Origin: Anderseniella sp963700735
GTDB lineage: Bacteria > Pseudomonadota > Alphaproteobacteria > Rhizobiales > Aestuariivirgaceae
Direction: 5' to 3'
Assembly: GCA_963700735.1 (NCBI GenBank)
Contig: CAVOYR010000005.1
Coordinates: 744,001-808,000 of the forward strand
DNA: 64,000 nucleotides
Below, one piece after another: positions 1 through 9,501 of the stretch (its first letter is position 1; each line of letters begins with the position of its first letter). Position numbers and translations under genes: made by a program. The notes beneath the pieces are model-generated. The model had not been told where the DNA came from. It was given only the letters and a program-made list of their open reading frames with translations, and made no database searches.

Positions 1-1028
1 ACGAACTGATCGGACCGGACAAGGCAGAGTTTCCGTTCGTTGACGTGAAATCCGGCGAGCACTGGACAATCGAGCTGAACCGCGGGGCGATGCCCTGGTG
101 GATCCTCGACAAGGACCGGCGCGTGCCCGGCACACGGCTCAGCGAATACCTGACAGGGCTGAAGCTGCTCAGCGCCGGTGACCGCACCGTCAAGCAACTG
201 TTTGCCGGCCAGGGCGTGCTGTACGAGCGGTTCTGGGAGCCGTTCACGGTTGGCGTCATGAACACGCTGCCCGAGGAAGCCGCTGCCCGGCTGCTGACGC
301 CTGTGATCCGCGAGACCCTTGCGCGCGGAGCGGAGTACTCAAGGCCCATGGTGTCGCGGCGCGGGCTTTCGTTCACCTTCGTGGACCCTGCCCTGCGCTG
401 GCTGGAGCAGCACGGCGGCGACGTGCGGCTCAATTGCCGCGTGAGCGGTATCGAGGATGACGGCCAGCGGGTGACCGCCATAGTGACCGGCACCAGCCGC
501 GAGGTGGTCAAGCCCGGCGATGTTGTCGTGTCGGCCCTGCCCGCGTGGTTTGCGGCCATGGTGCTTGGAACCGTGTCAGCGCCGGATGCGTTTGTACCAA
601 TAGCCAATGTACACTTTCGCGTGGATTCCGGACGTACACCGTTGATGAAACATCATGTCCTGGGACTGCTCAACTCGATGTCGCACTGGCTGTTTGTGCG
701 TGACGATGTTGCGTCCGTCACCATCTCCGCAGGGGACAAGGCTGCTGCCATGAACAAGGATGAACTTCTGTCGATGGTCTGGCGCGAAATCGCGCCGGAA
801 ATCGGCCAGGACCCCGCCCGGTTGCCCCGGCGCACACGCGTGCTGACCGAACGCCGTGCCACCTTCAAGGGAACGGTTGAACAACTGGCCAAGCGCCCGC
901 AGGTGCCAACAAAATGGCGCAATCTGGTGCTTGCTGGGGACTGGGTCGACAATGGTTTGCCGTCGACAATCGAAGGTTCGATCAGGTCAGGGCAAACCGC
1001 CGCACGGCACCTGATTTCGGCCAATTAG
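1..1028 (+). CDS. hpnE: Hydroxysqualene dehydroxylase HpnE, 3' part
   Basis: FAD-dependent amine-oxidase-like enzyme that converts hydroxysqualene to squalene, the substrate of the next gene. The frame is open to the left edge, so the N-terminus with its dinucleotide-binding glycines lies outside; about 341 residues remain. The C-terminal part has the family ending LAGDWVDNGLPSTIEGSIRSG, which contacts FAD, and the segment MPWWILDKDRR seen in HpnE proteins. It ends with TAG, and squalene-hopene cyclase starts 94 bases later on the same strand, the usual hpnE-shc order. The assignment rests on family recognition plus context. A related phytoene-desaturase-like enzyme is the only real alternative and is unlikely beside shc. 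Confidence 0.88.
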   Translation, partial: ELIGPDKAEFPFVDVKSGEHWTIELNRGAMPWWILDKDRRVPGTRLSEYLTGLKLLSAGDRTVKQLFAGQGVLYERFWEPFTVGVMNTLPEEAAARLLTPVIRETLARGAEYSRPMVSRRGLSFTFVDPALRWLEQHGGDVRLNCRVSGIEDDGQRVTAIVTGTSREVVKPGDVVVSALPAWFAAMVLGTVSAPDAFVPIANVHFRVDSGRTPLMKHHVLGLLNSMSHWLFVRDDVASVTISAGDKAAAMNKDELLSMVWREIAPEIGQDPARLPRRTRVLTERRATFKGTVEQLAKRPQVPTKWRNLVLAGDWVDNGLPSTIEGSIRSGQTAARHLISAN

Positions 1029-1030
1029 AG

Positions 1031-1061
1031 TTGACTTGAACGGCAATTTTCCGTTTTTAAT
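1031..1061 (+). promoter_or_regulatory. Candidate promoter of shc
   Basis: TTGACT at 1031-1036 is followed after 17 bases by TTTTTAAT at 1054-1061, a plausible sigma-70-type -35/-10 pair in the 94-base gap before shc. The spacer contains GGCAATTT, which also occurs in the candidate hpnH promoter. Inferred from sequence only. Confidence 0.4.
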
Positions 1062-1122
1062 AAGGTTATCAGTCGTCGAGAGGGCGTGACTCGGCTGTTG
1101 GTGATCTGAAAGTTGAGGTTAC

Positions 1123-3105
1123 ATGCAGTCCAACGTTTACGTCCTCCGCCCCAAGACCGGGCTGACCGGCTCCATTGTTGCTGATGCAGCAGTCACCGCC
1201 AGCGAAGCCGCGCAGGCATTGATGGCTCTCCAGCAGGTCGATGGTCATCTGGTATTCGAGCTTGAAGCCGATGCCACGATCCCGTCTGAATACATATTCC
1301 TCAATCATTTCCTGGACATGCGCGAGCCGGAACTTGAAGCCGAGATGGCCGAGTACCTGCGGTCGCTGCAGTCGAAGGTGCATGGCGGCTGGCCGCTGTT
1401 CCACGAAGGCGGGTTCAACATTTCGGCTTCGGTGAAGGCGTATTTCGCCCTCAAGCTGCTGGGTGACAGCGCCGACGAGCCGCACATGGTACGCGCCCGC
1501 AACGCCATCCTGGCGCATGGCGGTGCGGAGAAGTCCAACGTGTTCTGCCGCTATTCGTTGGCGCTGTTCGGGCAGGTGCCGTGGCGTGGCGTTCCGGCCA
1601 TGCCGGTTGAACTGATGCTGATGCCGAAGTGGTTTCCGGCCAACATGTGGAAGTTCGCCTACTGGTCGCGCACGGTCATTGCGCCGTTGACCATCCTGGC
1701 TGCACTGAAGCCCCTGGCTCGCAACCCTACCGGTGCAAGCTGCCGCGAAATCTTCGTAACGCCGCCGGAAGAAATCACCGTCTGGAACCACAACCACACC
1801 GGCAGCCGCTGGGGTGAGTTCTTCCTGCAGATCGACAAGCTGCTGCATCCGGCTGAAAAGCACATCTTCCCGCGCCTGCCGTTCCGCAAGGCCGCGATCA
1901 GGAAAGCGCTGGCGTTTATCAAGCCGCGGCTCAACGGTGACGATGGCCTTGGTGCCATTTTCCCGGCCATGGCAAACACGGCAATGGCCTATGATGCGTT
2001 GGGCTACAGCCCGGACCACGAGGACTTCCTCATTGCCATGTCGGCCTGCCGCAAGCTGGTGACGGGCGGACGCGAAGTGCGCGATGGTGCACCGCGCTAT
2101 GTGCAGCCATGCGTGTCCCCGATCTGGGATACGTCGCTTGGCGCCCACGCCCTGCTCGAAGCCGGCGTGCCGGAAACCGACGAGCGGGTGATCCGGATGT
2201 GCGATTGGCTGGCCGCCGAGCAGATCCTCGACGTCAAGGGCGACTGGGCGATCAACGCACCGGACCTCGAACCCGGCGGCTGGGCATTCCAGTACAAGAA
2301 CGATTACTACCCCGATGTGGATGACACCGCCGTTGTCGGCATGCTGCTGCACCGCGTTGACCCTGTGCGCTACAAGCTCAACATCGAGCGCGCCGCCAAG
2401 TGGGTCATCGGCATGCAGTCGCGCAATGGCGGCTGGGGCGCGTTCGACATCGACAACAATGCCGAGTTCCTCAACACCATCCCGTTTGCGGACCATGGCG
2501 CACTGCTTGATCCGCCGACCGTGGACGTGACGGCCCGTTGCCTGTCGTTCCTGGCGCAGATCGGTCACCCGGTCGATTCATCCTGCGTGCGCCGCGGCAT
2601 CCAGTTCATCAAGGACGACCAGGAGACAGACGGTTCGTGGTTCGGCCGCTGGGGCACCAACTACATCTATGGCACCTGGTCAGCGCTCAATGCCCTCAAC
2701 GCTGTTGGCGAGGACATGAGCCAGCCGTGGATTCGCAAGGCCGTGCAGTGGCTCATCGAGCAGCAGCGCGATGATGGCGGCTGGGGTGAGGACGGCGCGA
2801 CCTACTGGAAGGAACGCCGCGGCGAGGCCAAGGCGTCCACCCCGTCGCAGACCGCCTGGGCCATGATGGGCCTGATGGCTGCCGGCGAAGTCGAGCACGA
2901 CAGCGTGGCCCGTGGTGCGCAGTACATCACTCACGCGCCGCGTGAAGGTGCCAAGTGGGATGAGCCCTGGTACACCGCCGTCGGTTTCCCGCGCGTGTTC
3001 TACCTGCGCTATCACGGCTACTCGGCCTACTTCCCGACGTGGGCGCTGGGCCGCTATGCCAAGCTGATGACCGGCAACTCCAAGCGCGTGCAGTGGGGCA
3101 TGTAG
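1123..3105 (+). CDS. shc: Squalene-hopene cyclase
   Basis: Cyclises squalene to hopene/hopanol at the cytoplasmic membrane, the committed step of hopanoid synthesis. The 660-residue length is normal for the family. The catalytic acid motif DVDD is at residues 398-401 (DXDD class). QW repeats of the alpha/alpha barrel are visible, such as QSRNGGWGAFD and QQRDDGGWGED in the C-terminal half and LQSKVHGGWPLF near residue 85. The ATG at 1123 follows a GAGG ribosome site by 6 bases. It lies between hpnE and hpnG, and all three are co-oriented, so they probably form one operon although a promoter may also lie just upstream of shc. Confidence 0.97.
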   Translation: MQSNVYVLRPKTGLTGSIVADAAVTASEAAQALMALQQVDGHLVFELEADATIPSEYIFLNHFLDMREPELEAEMAEYLRSLQSKVHGGWPLFHEGGFNISASVKAYFALKLLGDSADEPHMVRARNAILAHGGAEKSNVFCRYSLALFGQVPWRGVPAMPVELMLMPKWFPANMWKFAYWSRTVIAPLTILAALKPLARNPTGASCREIFVTPPEEITVWNHNHTGSRWGEFFLQIDKLLHPAEKHIFPRLPFRKAAIRKALAFIKPRLNGDDGLGAIFPAMANTAMAYDALGYSPDHEDFLIAMSACRKLVTGGREVRDGAPRYVQPCVSPIWDTSLGAHALLEAGVPETDERVIRMCDWLAAEQILDVKGDWAINAPDLEPGGWAFQYKNDYYPDVDDTAVVGMLLHRVDPVRYKLNIERAAKWVIGMQSRNGGWGAFDIDNNAEFLNTIPFADHGALLDPPTVDVTARCLSFLAQIGHPVDSSCVRRGIQFIKDDQETDGSWFGRWGTNYIYGTWSALNALNAVGEDMSQPWIRKAVQWLIEQQRDDGGWGEDGATYWKERRGEAKASTPSQTAWAMMGLMAAGEVEHDSVARGAQYITHAPREGAKWDEPWYTAVGFPRVFYLRYHGYSAYFPTWALGRYAKLMTGNSKRVQWGM

Positions 3106-3131
3106 CCAGTGCCGTCTCGCGGCCTGACGAC

Positions 3132-3854
3132 ATGACACCCGCACCCGGCGGGCGCCCTGTTGCGCTGATCACCGCACTCGCCCAGGAATATGCCGTGGTC
3201 AACAGGTGCTGCGCTGGCCATGGCGAGCGGTTGCGGGTGGTTCAGTCCGGCCTCGGACGGGCTGCCGGCTACATTGCCGCCGAACAGGCCGGTCGCGACA
3301 ATGGCGGCCTATCCGGCCTCGTTTCCATCGGGTTTTGCGGCGGGTTGGACCGCGCCTTGCGTAGCGGCACCGTCGTCATTCCCTCCACCGTCATTACCCG
3401 GGATATCGATGAACGGTTCGATGCCGACGTCGACTGGCAGGCAACCGTCATGTCGCGGCTGTCGCATCTCGATGCACATGCCGGCCGCTTGTTCTGCGCG
3501 CAGGACGTGATCTCGTCGACGGCGGACAAGCAGGACATCTGCACGCGCCACAAGGCTTGCGCGGTGGACATGGAAAGCGCCGGCATTGCCCATGCTGCCC
3601 GGCGGCTGCACGTTCCGTTTCTCGCCATCCGGATCGTGGTGGACGAGGCCGGTGACAGCCTGCCGCGGGCCACGGCAAACGCCGTCCGGCCGGATGGGAA
3701 CCTCGACCTGAAGGGACTTGCGAGAGGGCTGCTCAACCACCCGGCAGACCTGCCAGCGCTGATGGCGCTGGGCCGCAAGTCATCGCGCGCGCAGAAGCAG
3801 CTGAAGGCCGTTTGCGAGGCGCTGGGACCAGGTTTCGGATTACACGGAACCTGA
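3132..3854 (+). CDS. hpnG: Adenosylhopane nucleosidase/phosphorylase HpnG
   Basis: Member of the PNP/UDP and MTA/SAH nucleosidase fold. In hopanoid producers HpnG removes adenine from adenosylhopane made by HpnH, giving ribosylhopane or its phosphate, the precursor of extended hopanoids. Visible family segments are ALITALAQEY at the N-terminus, SIGFCGGLD (the glycine-rich purine site) and VDMESAGIAHAA, where the Met-Glu pair binds ribose and the purine. Length is 240 residues from the ATG at 3132, 26 bases after shc. An upstream in-frame start would overlap shc and add unrelated sequence, so I prefer 3132. It converges with hpnH, with a hairpin between them. Confidence 0.9.
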   Translation: MTPAPGGRPVALITALAQEYAVVNRCCAGHGERLRVVQSGLGRAAGYIAAEQAGRDNGGLSGLVSIGFCGGLDRALRSGTVVIPSTVITRDIDERFDADVDWQATVMSRLSHLDAHAGRLFCAQDVISSTADKQDICTRHKACAVDMESAGIAHAARRLHVPFLAIRIVVDEAGDSLPRATANAVRPDGNLDLKGLARGLLNHPADLPALMALGRKSSRAQKQLKAVCEALGPGFGLHGT

Positions 3855-3856
3855 GC

Positions 3857-3889
3857 CAAACAAAACCCGGCGCCATTGCTGGTGCCGGG
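3857..3889 (-). terminator. Rho-independent terminator of hpnH
   Basis: A 10-bp stem (3866-3875 with 3880-3889, one G-T pair) encloses a 4-base loop. Read on the minus strand it is followed at once by TTTTGTTTGG. It lies 34 bases beyond the hpnH stop, between the convergent hpnG and hpnH, so it fits as the hpnH terminator. No T-run follows it on the plus strand. Confidence 0.75.
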
Positions 3890-3922
3890 CTGCATTGCCG
3901 AAACTTTACTGGAAGTGAAAGA

Positions 3923-5053
3923 CTACTCCGCCGCGATGTTCGACGGGGTATGGATCTGTTTCATCACCTTGGCGACGTGTTCTTCGTGCAGGTCGTAGTC
4001 GGCCTTGCGAGCCTGCGTCAGGTCGATCTCGGGTGCGAAGTCACCTTCGGTCCTGACGCCACGCAGCGCAACGACCAGCGCCTTGAACGGGTTCGACGTG
4101 GCGTCTGCGGCAGCCGTCGGCTCATAGCCGCAGTGGGCCATGCAGTTGGCGCACTTCTCGTAACGGCCGGTGCCGTACTTGTCCCAGTCGGTGGTTTCCA
4201 TGAGTTCCTTGTAGGTCTTCACGTAGCCTTCGCCGAGCAGGTAGCAGGGCTTCTGCCAGCCAAACACGTTGCGGGTGGGCATGCCCCACGGCGAGCACAT
4301 GTACTCCTGGTTGCCGGCAAGGAAGTCGAGGAACAGGGTCGAGTGCGACAGCGCCCACTTGCGGCCCTTGCCGAGGCGGAACACGTCGCGGAACAGCTGC
4401 TTGGTCTTGCGGCGTGACAGGAAGTTCTCCTGGTCAGGCGCGCGCTCGTACATGAAGCCGGGCGAGATCGACACGTTGACACCCATCGCGGTGGTCATGT
4501 CGAGGAACTTGGCGATGTCTTCGGGTGCGTGGCCATCGAAGATGGTCGCGTTGGCGTTGACCTGGAAGCCCTTGGCCTGCGCTGCCTTGATGGCCGAGAT
4601 GGCGCGGTCGAACACACCGGTCTGGCACACCGACTTGTCGTGGTGGTCCTTCAGGCCGTCAAGGTGAACCGAGAAGAACAGGAACGGCGACGGCTTGAAC
4701 AGGTGCAGCTTCTTTTCCAGAAGCAGCGCGTTGGTGCACAGCGACACGTACTTCTTGCGCGCCACCAGGCCTTCGACGATCTCGCCGATTTCCTTGTGGA
4801 TCAGCGGTTCGCCGCCGGGAATGGCGACGATGGGTGCGCCACACTCGTCAACGGCGTCGAAGCATTCCTGCGGCGACAGGCGCTTGTCGAGGATCGGCTT
4901 GGGATAATCGATCTTGCCACAACCTGCACAGGCCAGGTTGCACTTGAACAAAGGCTCCAGCATCAGCACCAGCGGGTAGTGCTTGTTGCCCTTGAGCTTC
5001 TGTTTCATCACATAGGCGCCGACGCGCACTTGCTGCATGAACGGAACTGTCAC
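3923..5053 (-). CDS. hpnH: Adenosylhopane synthase HpnH (radical SAM)
   Basis: Joins the 5'-deoxyadenosyl radical of S-adenosylmethionine to diploptene (hopene), the first step towards C35 extended hopanoids; HpnG acts next. The 376-residue protein has the radical-SAM cluster motif CNLACAGC, with C38, C42 and C45 holding the 4Fe-4S cluster, followed by a GGEPL SAM-binding segment. The C-terminal cysteines (CANCMAHC) are also a family feature. The N-terminus MTVPFMQQVRVGAYVMKQKL is typical of HpnH and supports the start. It is transcribed away from hpnN with a 119-base gap that holds a candidate promoter, and it ends at a terminator hairpin. Confidence 0.95.
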   Translation of the reverse strand: MTVPFMQQVRVGAYVMKQKLKGNKHYPLVLMLEPLFKCNLACAGCGKIDYPKPILDKRLSPQECFDAVDECGAPIVAIPGGEPLIHKEIGEIVEGLVARKKYVSLCTNALLLEKKLHLFKPSPFLFFSVHLDGLKDHHDKSVCQTGVFDRAISAIKAAQAKGFQVNANATIFDGHAPEDIAKFLDMTTAMGVNVSISPGFMYERAPDQENFLSRRKTKQLFRDVFRLGKGRKWALSHSTLFLDFLAGNQEYMCSPWGMPTRNVFGWQKPCYLLGEGYVKTYKELMETTDWDKYGTGRYEKCANCMAHCGYEPTAAADATSNPFKALVVALRGVRTEGDFAPEIDLTQARKADYDLHEEHVAKVMKQIHTPSNIAAE

Positions 5054-5119
5054 GGTTTGAAATACCTTGCTTTTGGGGTTTGCATGTCCGTTTCAGGCCC
5101 CGGCAAACGGAATTGCGTC

Positions 5120-5148
5120 TAAATTGCCCTTGTTGACTTGATCGTCAA
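5120..5148 (-). promoter_or_regulatory. Candidate hpnH promoter with inverted repeat
   Basis: Minus-strand TTGACG (5148-5143), a 17-base spacer and AATTTA (5125-5120) form a weak promoter-like pair. The same stretch contains a perfect inverted repeat, TTGAC-6-GTCAA at 5133-5148, overlapping the -35, so a regulator could bind there. GGCAATTT recurs in the shc candidate promoter. Confidence 0.35.
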
Positions 5149-5172
5149 TAGGTGTCGCGCGTGGTGTGCGGA

Positions 5173-7953
5173 TTAGCCACTGGAGCGCTTCTTGTAGGCC
5201 CACTCGATCAGCTGGGGCAACACGATCAACGTGCATACCAGCGTTACCAGGATGGCGATGGTCAGCAGTTCACCCATGCTGGCCATGCCGCGATGCGCAG
5301 ACAGCCACAAGGTGCCGAATGATCCGATGGTGGTCATGGCCGAAATCATCACCGCCCGCGGCGTTGAGGTACCGGTCACGTCCGTGCCGTTGTCGCCTTC
5401 GCGGGCACGCATGACATAGTGGATACTCGAGTCCACACCCAAGCCAAGCAACAGTGGCAGCACGATGACATTGGCAAAGTTGAACGGGGAGTTAAACACG
5501 ACCGTGTAGCCAATCATCAGGCTCCCGGCCAGCACCAGCGGTGCAAGCACCAGCGCCACATCGCGAACATTGCGCATGGCCGGCCACACGATCAGCACAA
5601 CCAGCGCAAGGGCCGCCAGCGTTGCCAGCACCATGGATTCTGCCACGGCACGGGCTGAGCCTGCCACGTTGACCGCCGCCCCTATGGCGCTGTTGGACAC
5701 TGACTTCACCGCATCGACAAACTCATAGAGCTTGCCCGCATCGCGCATGTCGCCGCTGGGTGAAATCTCCAGCCGCCAGCGTCCGTCCTGCGTCACGTAG
5801 CGTTCGCGCACGCTTTCATCCAGGGTTTCCACCGTAACACGCTCGACAGCTGCCAGTTGGTTGACCTGCTGCAGCAGCGCGGGCAAACCGGAGAACAGGT
5901 TGGTCTCAAGCTGCTGCACGGCCTCGGGGTTGTCACCCTTCGTTTGCCGGAAGGTATCGACCGCAGTACCCATGCGCGAAGCTGCCGTGCGCAAGGCATC
6001 CGGTGCATCTTCCACTGCCGCCAGCGTGCCCATGTTGGCCGAGATCACCTCAAGCATGCGGGTTCGGGCAGGTGCGCCAATGTCGGCATCGGTTTCGACC
6101 TGCGGTTCAACAAGGTCCTTGAGTCGCGCCAGGTCTGCGAGCTTTCCGTCTTGGCTGTCCGGCAGGAACTTCTCGATTGTCACCACATCCTTGACGATCT
6201 GGAGGGCAGTGAACTTCCCGGCCATCTCGCGGGCTGGTTCACCCGGTGCAGAGATGTACTCCGCCGTATAGTGGACGCCGGCTTCCTCGGTGGCGAGTTC
6301 AAGGAACGTTGCAACGGAAGGTGCCGCCGGATCCTTCAGGTTGACCGGATCGCCATCGAAGCGAGCCTGCGGAATGGTGCCCAGGGCAATCACGCCAAGG
6401 GTGATGACCAGCACCGTCGCCATGGCGCGAACACGCGATGTATTTTCACCGGGGGCTGCGTCATTGGTCACTGTCGCAGCCAGCTTGCGCTCGATCTTGC
6501 GCTGGTTGCCGGGCACCAGCATCAGCACCGCCGGCACCAGGGTAATCGATGCGATGAACGCGATCACCATGCCGCCTGAGGCGATGATGCCAAGCTGCGC
6601 CATGCCAACGAAGCTGGTTGGCACGAAGGCGAGGAATGCCAGTGCCGTGGTCAGCGTGCACAAGCCCAGAGCCGGGCCCATGCGTGTGACGGATTCGACT
6701 GCAGCCTCAAGGCGGTCAAGCCCGCGCGCACGTTCCTCGGCATAGCGCAGGATGACGTGCACGGCGTAGTCGACGCCGAGGCCGATGAACAGCACTGCGA
6801 AGGCAACAGAAATCATGTTGAGATAGCCGATCGCCACGGTGGCAAAACCGGCATTGATCAGGAAGCCGAGCACGATCAGGGCCATGGCAGGAAACACCAG
6901 CCGCAGGCTGGGCATGCCGAAGAAAATGGTCACCGAGACGATGAGGAAGGACACGATACCCGCAATGGCGGCACCCTTGGTCACCGCCTCGAACTCCTCG
7001 GCATCCATGGCTGCCTCGCCGGTCAGCCGGATGGTGACGGCGCCGTTGCCTGTTACCTGCGGGTCTGCCACCAGTTCGCGGGCTGCGGTCATCGGGCCGG
7101 CGGCAGCCTCAAGCTGGGTGAAGTCCAGCACCGGCTTGGTCAGCACGAACCAGCGGTTGCCGGTCACCCCCGGCTCGTCATCGGCAATTGCCAGCCAGTC
7201 CATTGGCTTCGGCGAGCCGGCATTTTCAGCCTCGACTGTAGCAGCGAGGCTGTTGAGGAAACTGTCGAACCCCTCTGGCGGACGGCCCGCCTGGGTGTAG
7301 GCCGTTACCTCGTTGAGTACACCTGAAAGACCTGCGAGGTTCGGTTGCGAGGCCAGCCCGTTGAGCATGGGGGCAGACTGCACGATGCCGTCAGCAAGCT
7401 CCTTCACCTGCGCCGGTGAGGCATACAGGACGCCGTACTTGTCGAAGAATTCACCGGTGCCGGGCGCCATCACGTAGGAGAACATGCCGGGCTGCTGGCG
7501 CAGCCGTTGCGCAAGCCGGTAAGCGGCATCGCGGGCGGCTTCCGGTTCCTTGCCGTCCACGATGAACACGAAATTCGCGTCAACAGCCGGGAGCGTTTCG
7601 TTGAAATTGTTGAAGTCCTTGCGGAAATCAAGATCCCCGGAAATCATCAGGCCGGGATCGGTGTCGACCGTCAGCTTGTTGGCTGCCAGCGTGGCCCCGC
7701 CAATGGCGAGCGCAATGAAGGCCAGCAGAACCAGCCATGCATGGTTGCAGGACCAGCGTGCGATCAAGCCGAATACCCGGCCGTCACGCACGGACTGCAC
7801 GAAAGAGTTGCGCGGGCCATCGGCCTTTGGCGCGACTGGTGGCGGAGATGTTTCAGCCTTCGGTGAGCCTTCACCCTGTGCCACGGGGGCCTTGCCGCCG
7901 GGACGGGCCCGATCGGTTCTGGTGCGCCCCTTGCGGGACTTTTCCGTCGTCAT
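5173..7953 (-). CDS. hpnN: Hopanoid transporter HpnN (RND/MMPL family)
   Basis: Inner-membrane RND-type protein which in Rhodopseudomonas moves hopanoids to the outer membrane. The 926 residues show the MMPL/SSD layout twice: a membrane anchor near residue 70, a periplasmic domain, then a five-helix block with the segment GLGVDYAVHVILRYAEE; the second half repeats this with GLGVDSSIHYVMRAREG. The N-terminal 60 residues are basic and proline-rich and probably cytosolic. The start overlaps the end of hpnO (ATGA), indicating translational coupling. Length and context agree with HpnN; a generic MMPL exporter is unlikely inside this cluster. Confidence 0.93.
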   Translation of the reverse strand: MTTEKSRKGRTRTDRARPGGKAPVAQGEGSPKAETSPPPVAPKADGPRNSFVQSVRDGRVFGLIARWSCNHAWLVLLAFIALAIGGATLAANKLTVDTDPGLMISGDLDFRKDFNNFNETLPAVDANFVFIVDGKEPEAARDAAYRLAQRLRQQPGMFSYVMAPGTGEFFDKYGVLYASPAQVKELADGIVQSAPMLNGLASQPNLAGLSGVLNEVTAYTQAGRPPEGFDSFLNSLAATVEAENAGSPKPMDWLAIADDEPGVTGNRWFVLTKPVLDFTQLEAAAGPMTAARELVADPQVTGNGAVTIRLTGEAAMDAEEFEAVTKGAAIAGIVSFLIVSVTIFFGMPSLRLVFPAMALIVLGFLINAGFATVAIGYLNMISVAFAVLFIGLGVDYAVHVILRYAEERARGLDRLEAAVESVTRMGPALGLCTLTTALAFLAFVPTSFVGMAQLGIIASGGMVIAFIASITLVPAVLMLVPGNQRKIERKLAATVTNDAAPGENTSRVRAMATVLVITLGVIALGTIPQARFDGDPVNLKDPAAPSVATFLELATEEAGVHYTAEYISAPGEPAREMAGKFTALQIVKDVVTIEKFLPDSQDGKLADLARLKDLVEPQVETDADIGAPARTRMLEVISANMGTLAAVEDAPDALRTAASRMGTAVDTFRQTKGDNPEAVQQLETNLFSGLPALLQQVNQLAAVERVTVETLDESVRERYVTQDGRWRLEISPSGDMRDAGKLYEFVDAVKSVSNSAIGAAVNVAGSARAVAESMVLATLAALALVVLIVWPAMRNVRDVALVLAPLVLAGSLMIGYTVVFNSPFNFANVIVLPLLLGLGVDSSIHYVMRAREGDNGTDVTGTSTPRAVMISAMTTIGSFGTLWLSAHRGMASMGELLTIAILVTLVCTLIVLPQLIEWAYKKRSSG

Positions 7954-9356
7954 GCCGTCGCCTTGATCTTCTCGTCGCCGCGCCCGAGCGCGTTCCTGGC
8001 AATGCGGGTGAGGCTTTCCCAGGCAGGTCCGGGGAAGCGGTGCAGGTCCGTCATGACCTTGTCGAAGGCCGTGACAAACCAGTCCACGTCAGCCTCGGAG
8101 ATCATCAGCGGCGGGATGAGCTTGATGGTGGTCATGCGGTTGCCGGCGACCTGGGTCAGGATACCGTGGTCAGCCAGCAACGGAATGGTAATGGCCTGGC
8201 AGAACAGGTCCTCGTTGAGCGAGTTGACCGTGGCCCAGGCAGTGCGCAGTTTCAGCGACTTCGGCTTGTGGAATTCGACCGCCAGCATCAGCCCGCGCCA
8301 GCGGACCTCCTTGATGAACTCGTACTTCGGCACCAGCGCCGACAGCCGCTCACCCAGCAGGTTGCCCATTACGGTGGCGTTCTCCATCAGCTTGTCATCA
8401 TCGAGCACCGTCAGCGATGCAAGCGCCGCTGCCATGGCAAAATTCGACTTGCCGAAGGTGGACGAATGCACCACCGCCCGGTCGAGCGAGGAGAACACCG
8501 AATTGTAGATGCGGTCGGTCATCAGCACCGCGCCAACCGGCACATAGCCGCCGGACAGCGACTTGGACAGGATGACCATGTCAGGCTCGACGCCTTCATC
8601 ATGGTGGAGGGCCAGGAACTTGCCGGTACGGCCCATGCCGCATTGCACTTCGTCGGCCACGAACAGCGCGCCGTGCTTGTGGCACAGCTTGCTGGCCGCC
8701 GCGAGATAGCCTGCAGGGGCAATGTTGACGCCCTTGCCCTGCACTGGCTCAACGAAGAACGCGGCCACGTCGCCCGATGCCAGCGCCCGGTCCAGTGCAT
8801 CGAGGTCGCCGAACGGCACCTTGACCGTATCGAGAAGCTGGCCAAATTTTTCGCGAAACACGTCGCCACCGTTCAGGGCCAGCGCGCCCGAGGTCAGGCC
8901 GTGGAAGGCCGACGAGGTGAACACGATGCGGTTGCGGCCCGTGGCGCGGCGCACAAACTTGATGGCCGTTTCGTTGCCCTCAGCGCCGGTTGAACAGAAA
9001 TAGACCTTGGACAGTCCGTAGCCGACGCGGGCCTTGAGTTCCTGTGCGACAACACCGCACAACACCGGGGTTTCCATCTGAACGAGCGAGCAATAGTCAC
9101 CGTCCATGAAATCCTTCAGCACCTGGCGAATCGCGGGGTGGTTGCGGCCCATGTTGAAGGCGCCATAGCCGGCCAGCATGTCGAGGTACTTGCGGCCCTT
9201 GTCGTCCCACATCCAGGCGCCGTTGGCCTTGATGTAGTTGCGGTCAAAACCTATTATTTTCAAGGCTTTGGCGAAACGCGGGTTGACGCCCTCAGCATAC
9301 ATGGCGTTGCTGTTCGGGGCGTTGTCGGCAATCACCCGTGCGATATCGATCGGCAT
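7950..9356 (-). CDS. hpnO: Hopanoid aminotransferase HpnO
   Basis: Class III PLP-dependent aminotransferase proposed to make aminobacteriohopanetriol from ribosylhopane. In the 468-residue protein the PLP lysine is K265 in ILSKSLSGG. The phosphate-binding segment STGAEGNE and the aspartate of ADEVQCGMGRTG are also present. The start codon lies at 9356 after a 216-base divergent intergenic region. The gene is coupled to hpnN by a 4-base overlap. Without the hopanoid context it would be called an acetylornithine/ornithine-type aminotransferase; the context makes HpnO the better name. Confidence 0.88.
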   Translation of the reverse strand: MPIDIARVIADNAPNSNAMYAEGVNPRFAKALKIIGFDRNYIKANGAWMWDDKGRKYLDMLAGYGAFNMGRNHPAIRQVLKDFMDGDYCSLVQMETPVLCGVVAQELKARVGYGLSKVYFCSTGAEGNETAIKFVRRATGRNRIVFTSSAFHGLTSGALALNGGDVFREKFGQLLDTVKVPFGDLDALDRALASGDVAAFFVEPVQGKGVNIAPAGYLAAASKLCHKHGALFVADEVQCGMGRTGKFLALHHDEGVEPDMVILSKSLSGGYVPVGAVLMTDRIYNSVFSSLDRAVVHSSTFGKSNFAMAAALASLTVLDDDKLMENATVMGNLLGERLSALVPKYEFIKEVRWRGLMLAVEFHKPKSLKLRTAWATVNSLNEDLFCQAITIPLLADHGILTQVAGNRMTTIKLIPPLMISEADVDWFVTAFDKVMTDLHRFPGPAWESLTRIARNALGRGDEKIKATA

Positions 9357-9501
9357 GTCGTGTCCCGTTCAATTCAGCGGCAATGTCGCGTCGCCGCTCG
9401 TCGTTGCTGTCTATACGCGTAGACCGAATTCATGCCCATGCGACCGATTTGCCGGGATTCTGACCCTGGGTCGACCCGTAGGCGAGCACGACATTACGTC
9501 T

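Noticed and set aside
1069..2568. A 499-codon frame antisense to shc
   Set aside because: shc on the plus strand is unmistakable; the antisense frame has no recognisable domain or ribosome site.
9409..9424. Inverted repeat GTCTA-6-TAGAC upstream of hpnO as an operator
   Set aside because: Only 5-bp arms; could arise by chance and no second copy is seen near other hpn genes.
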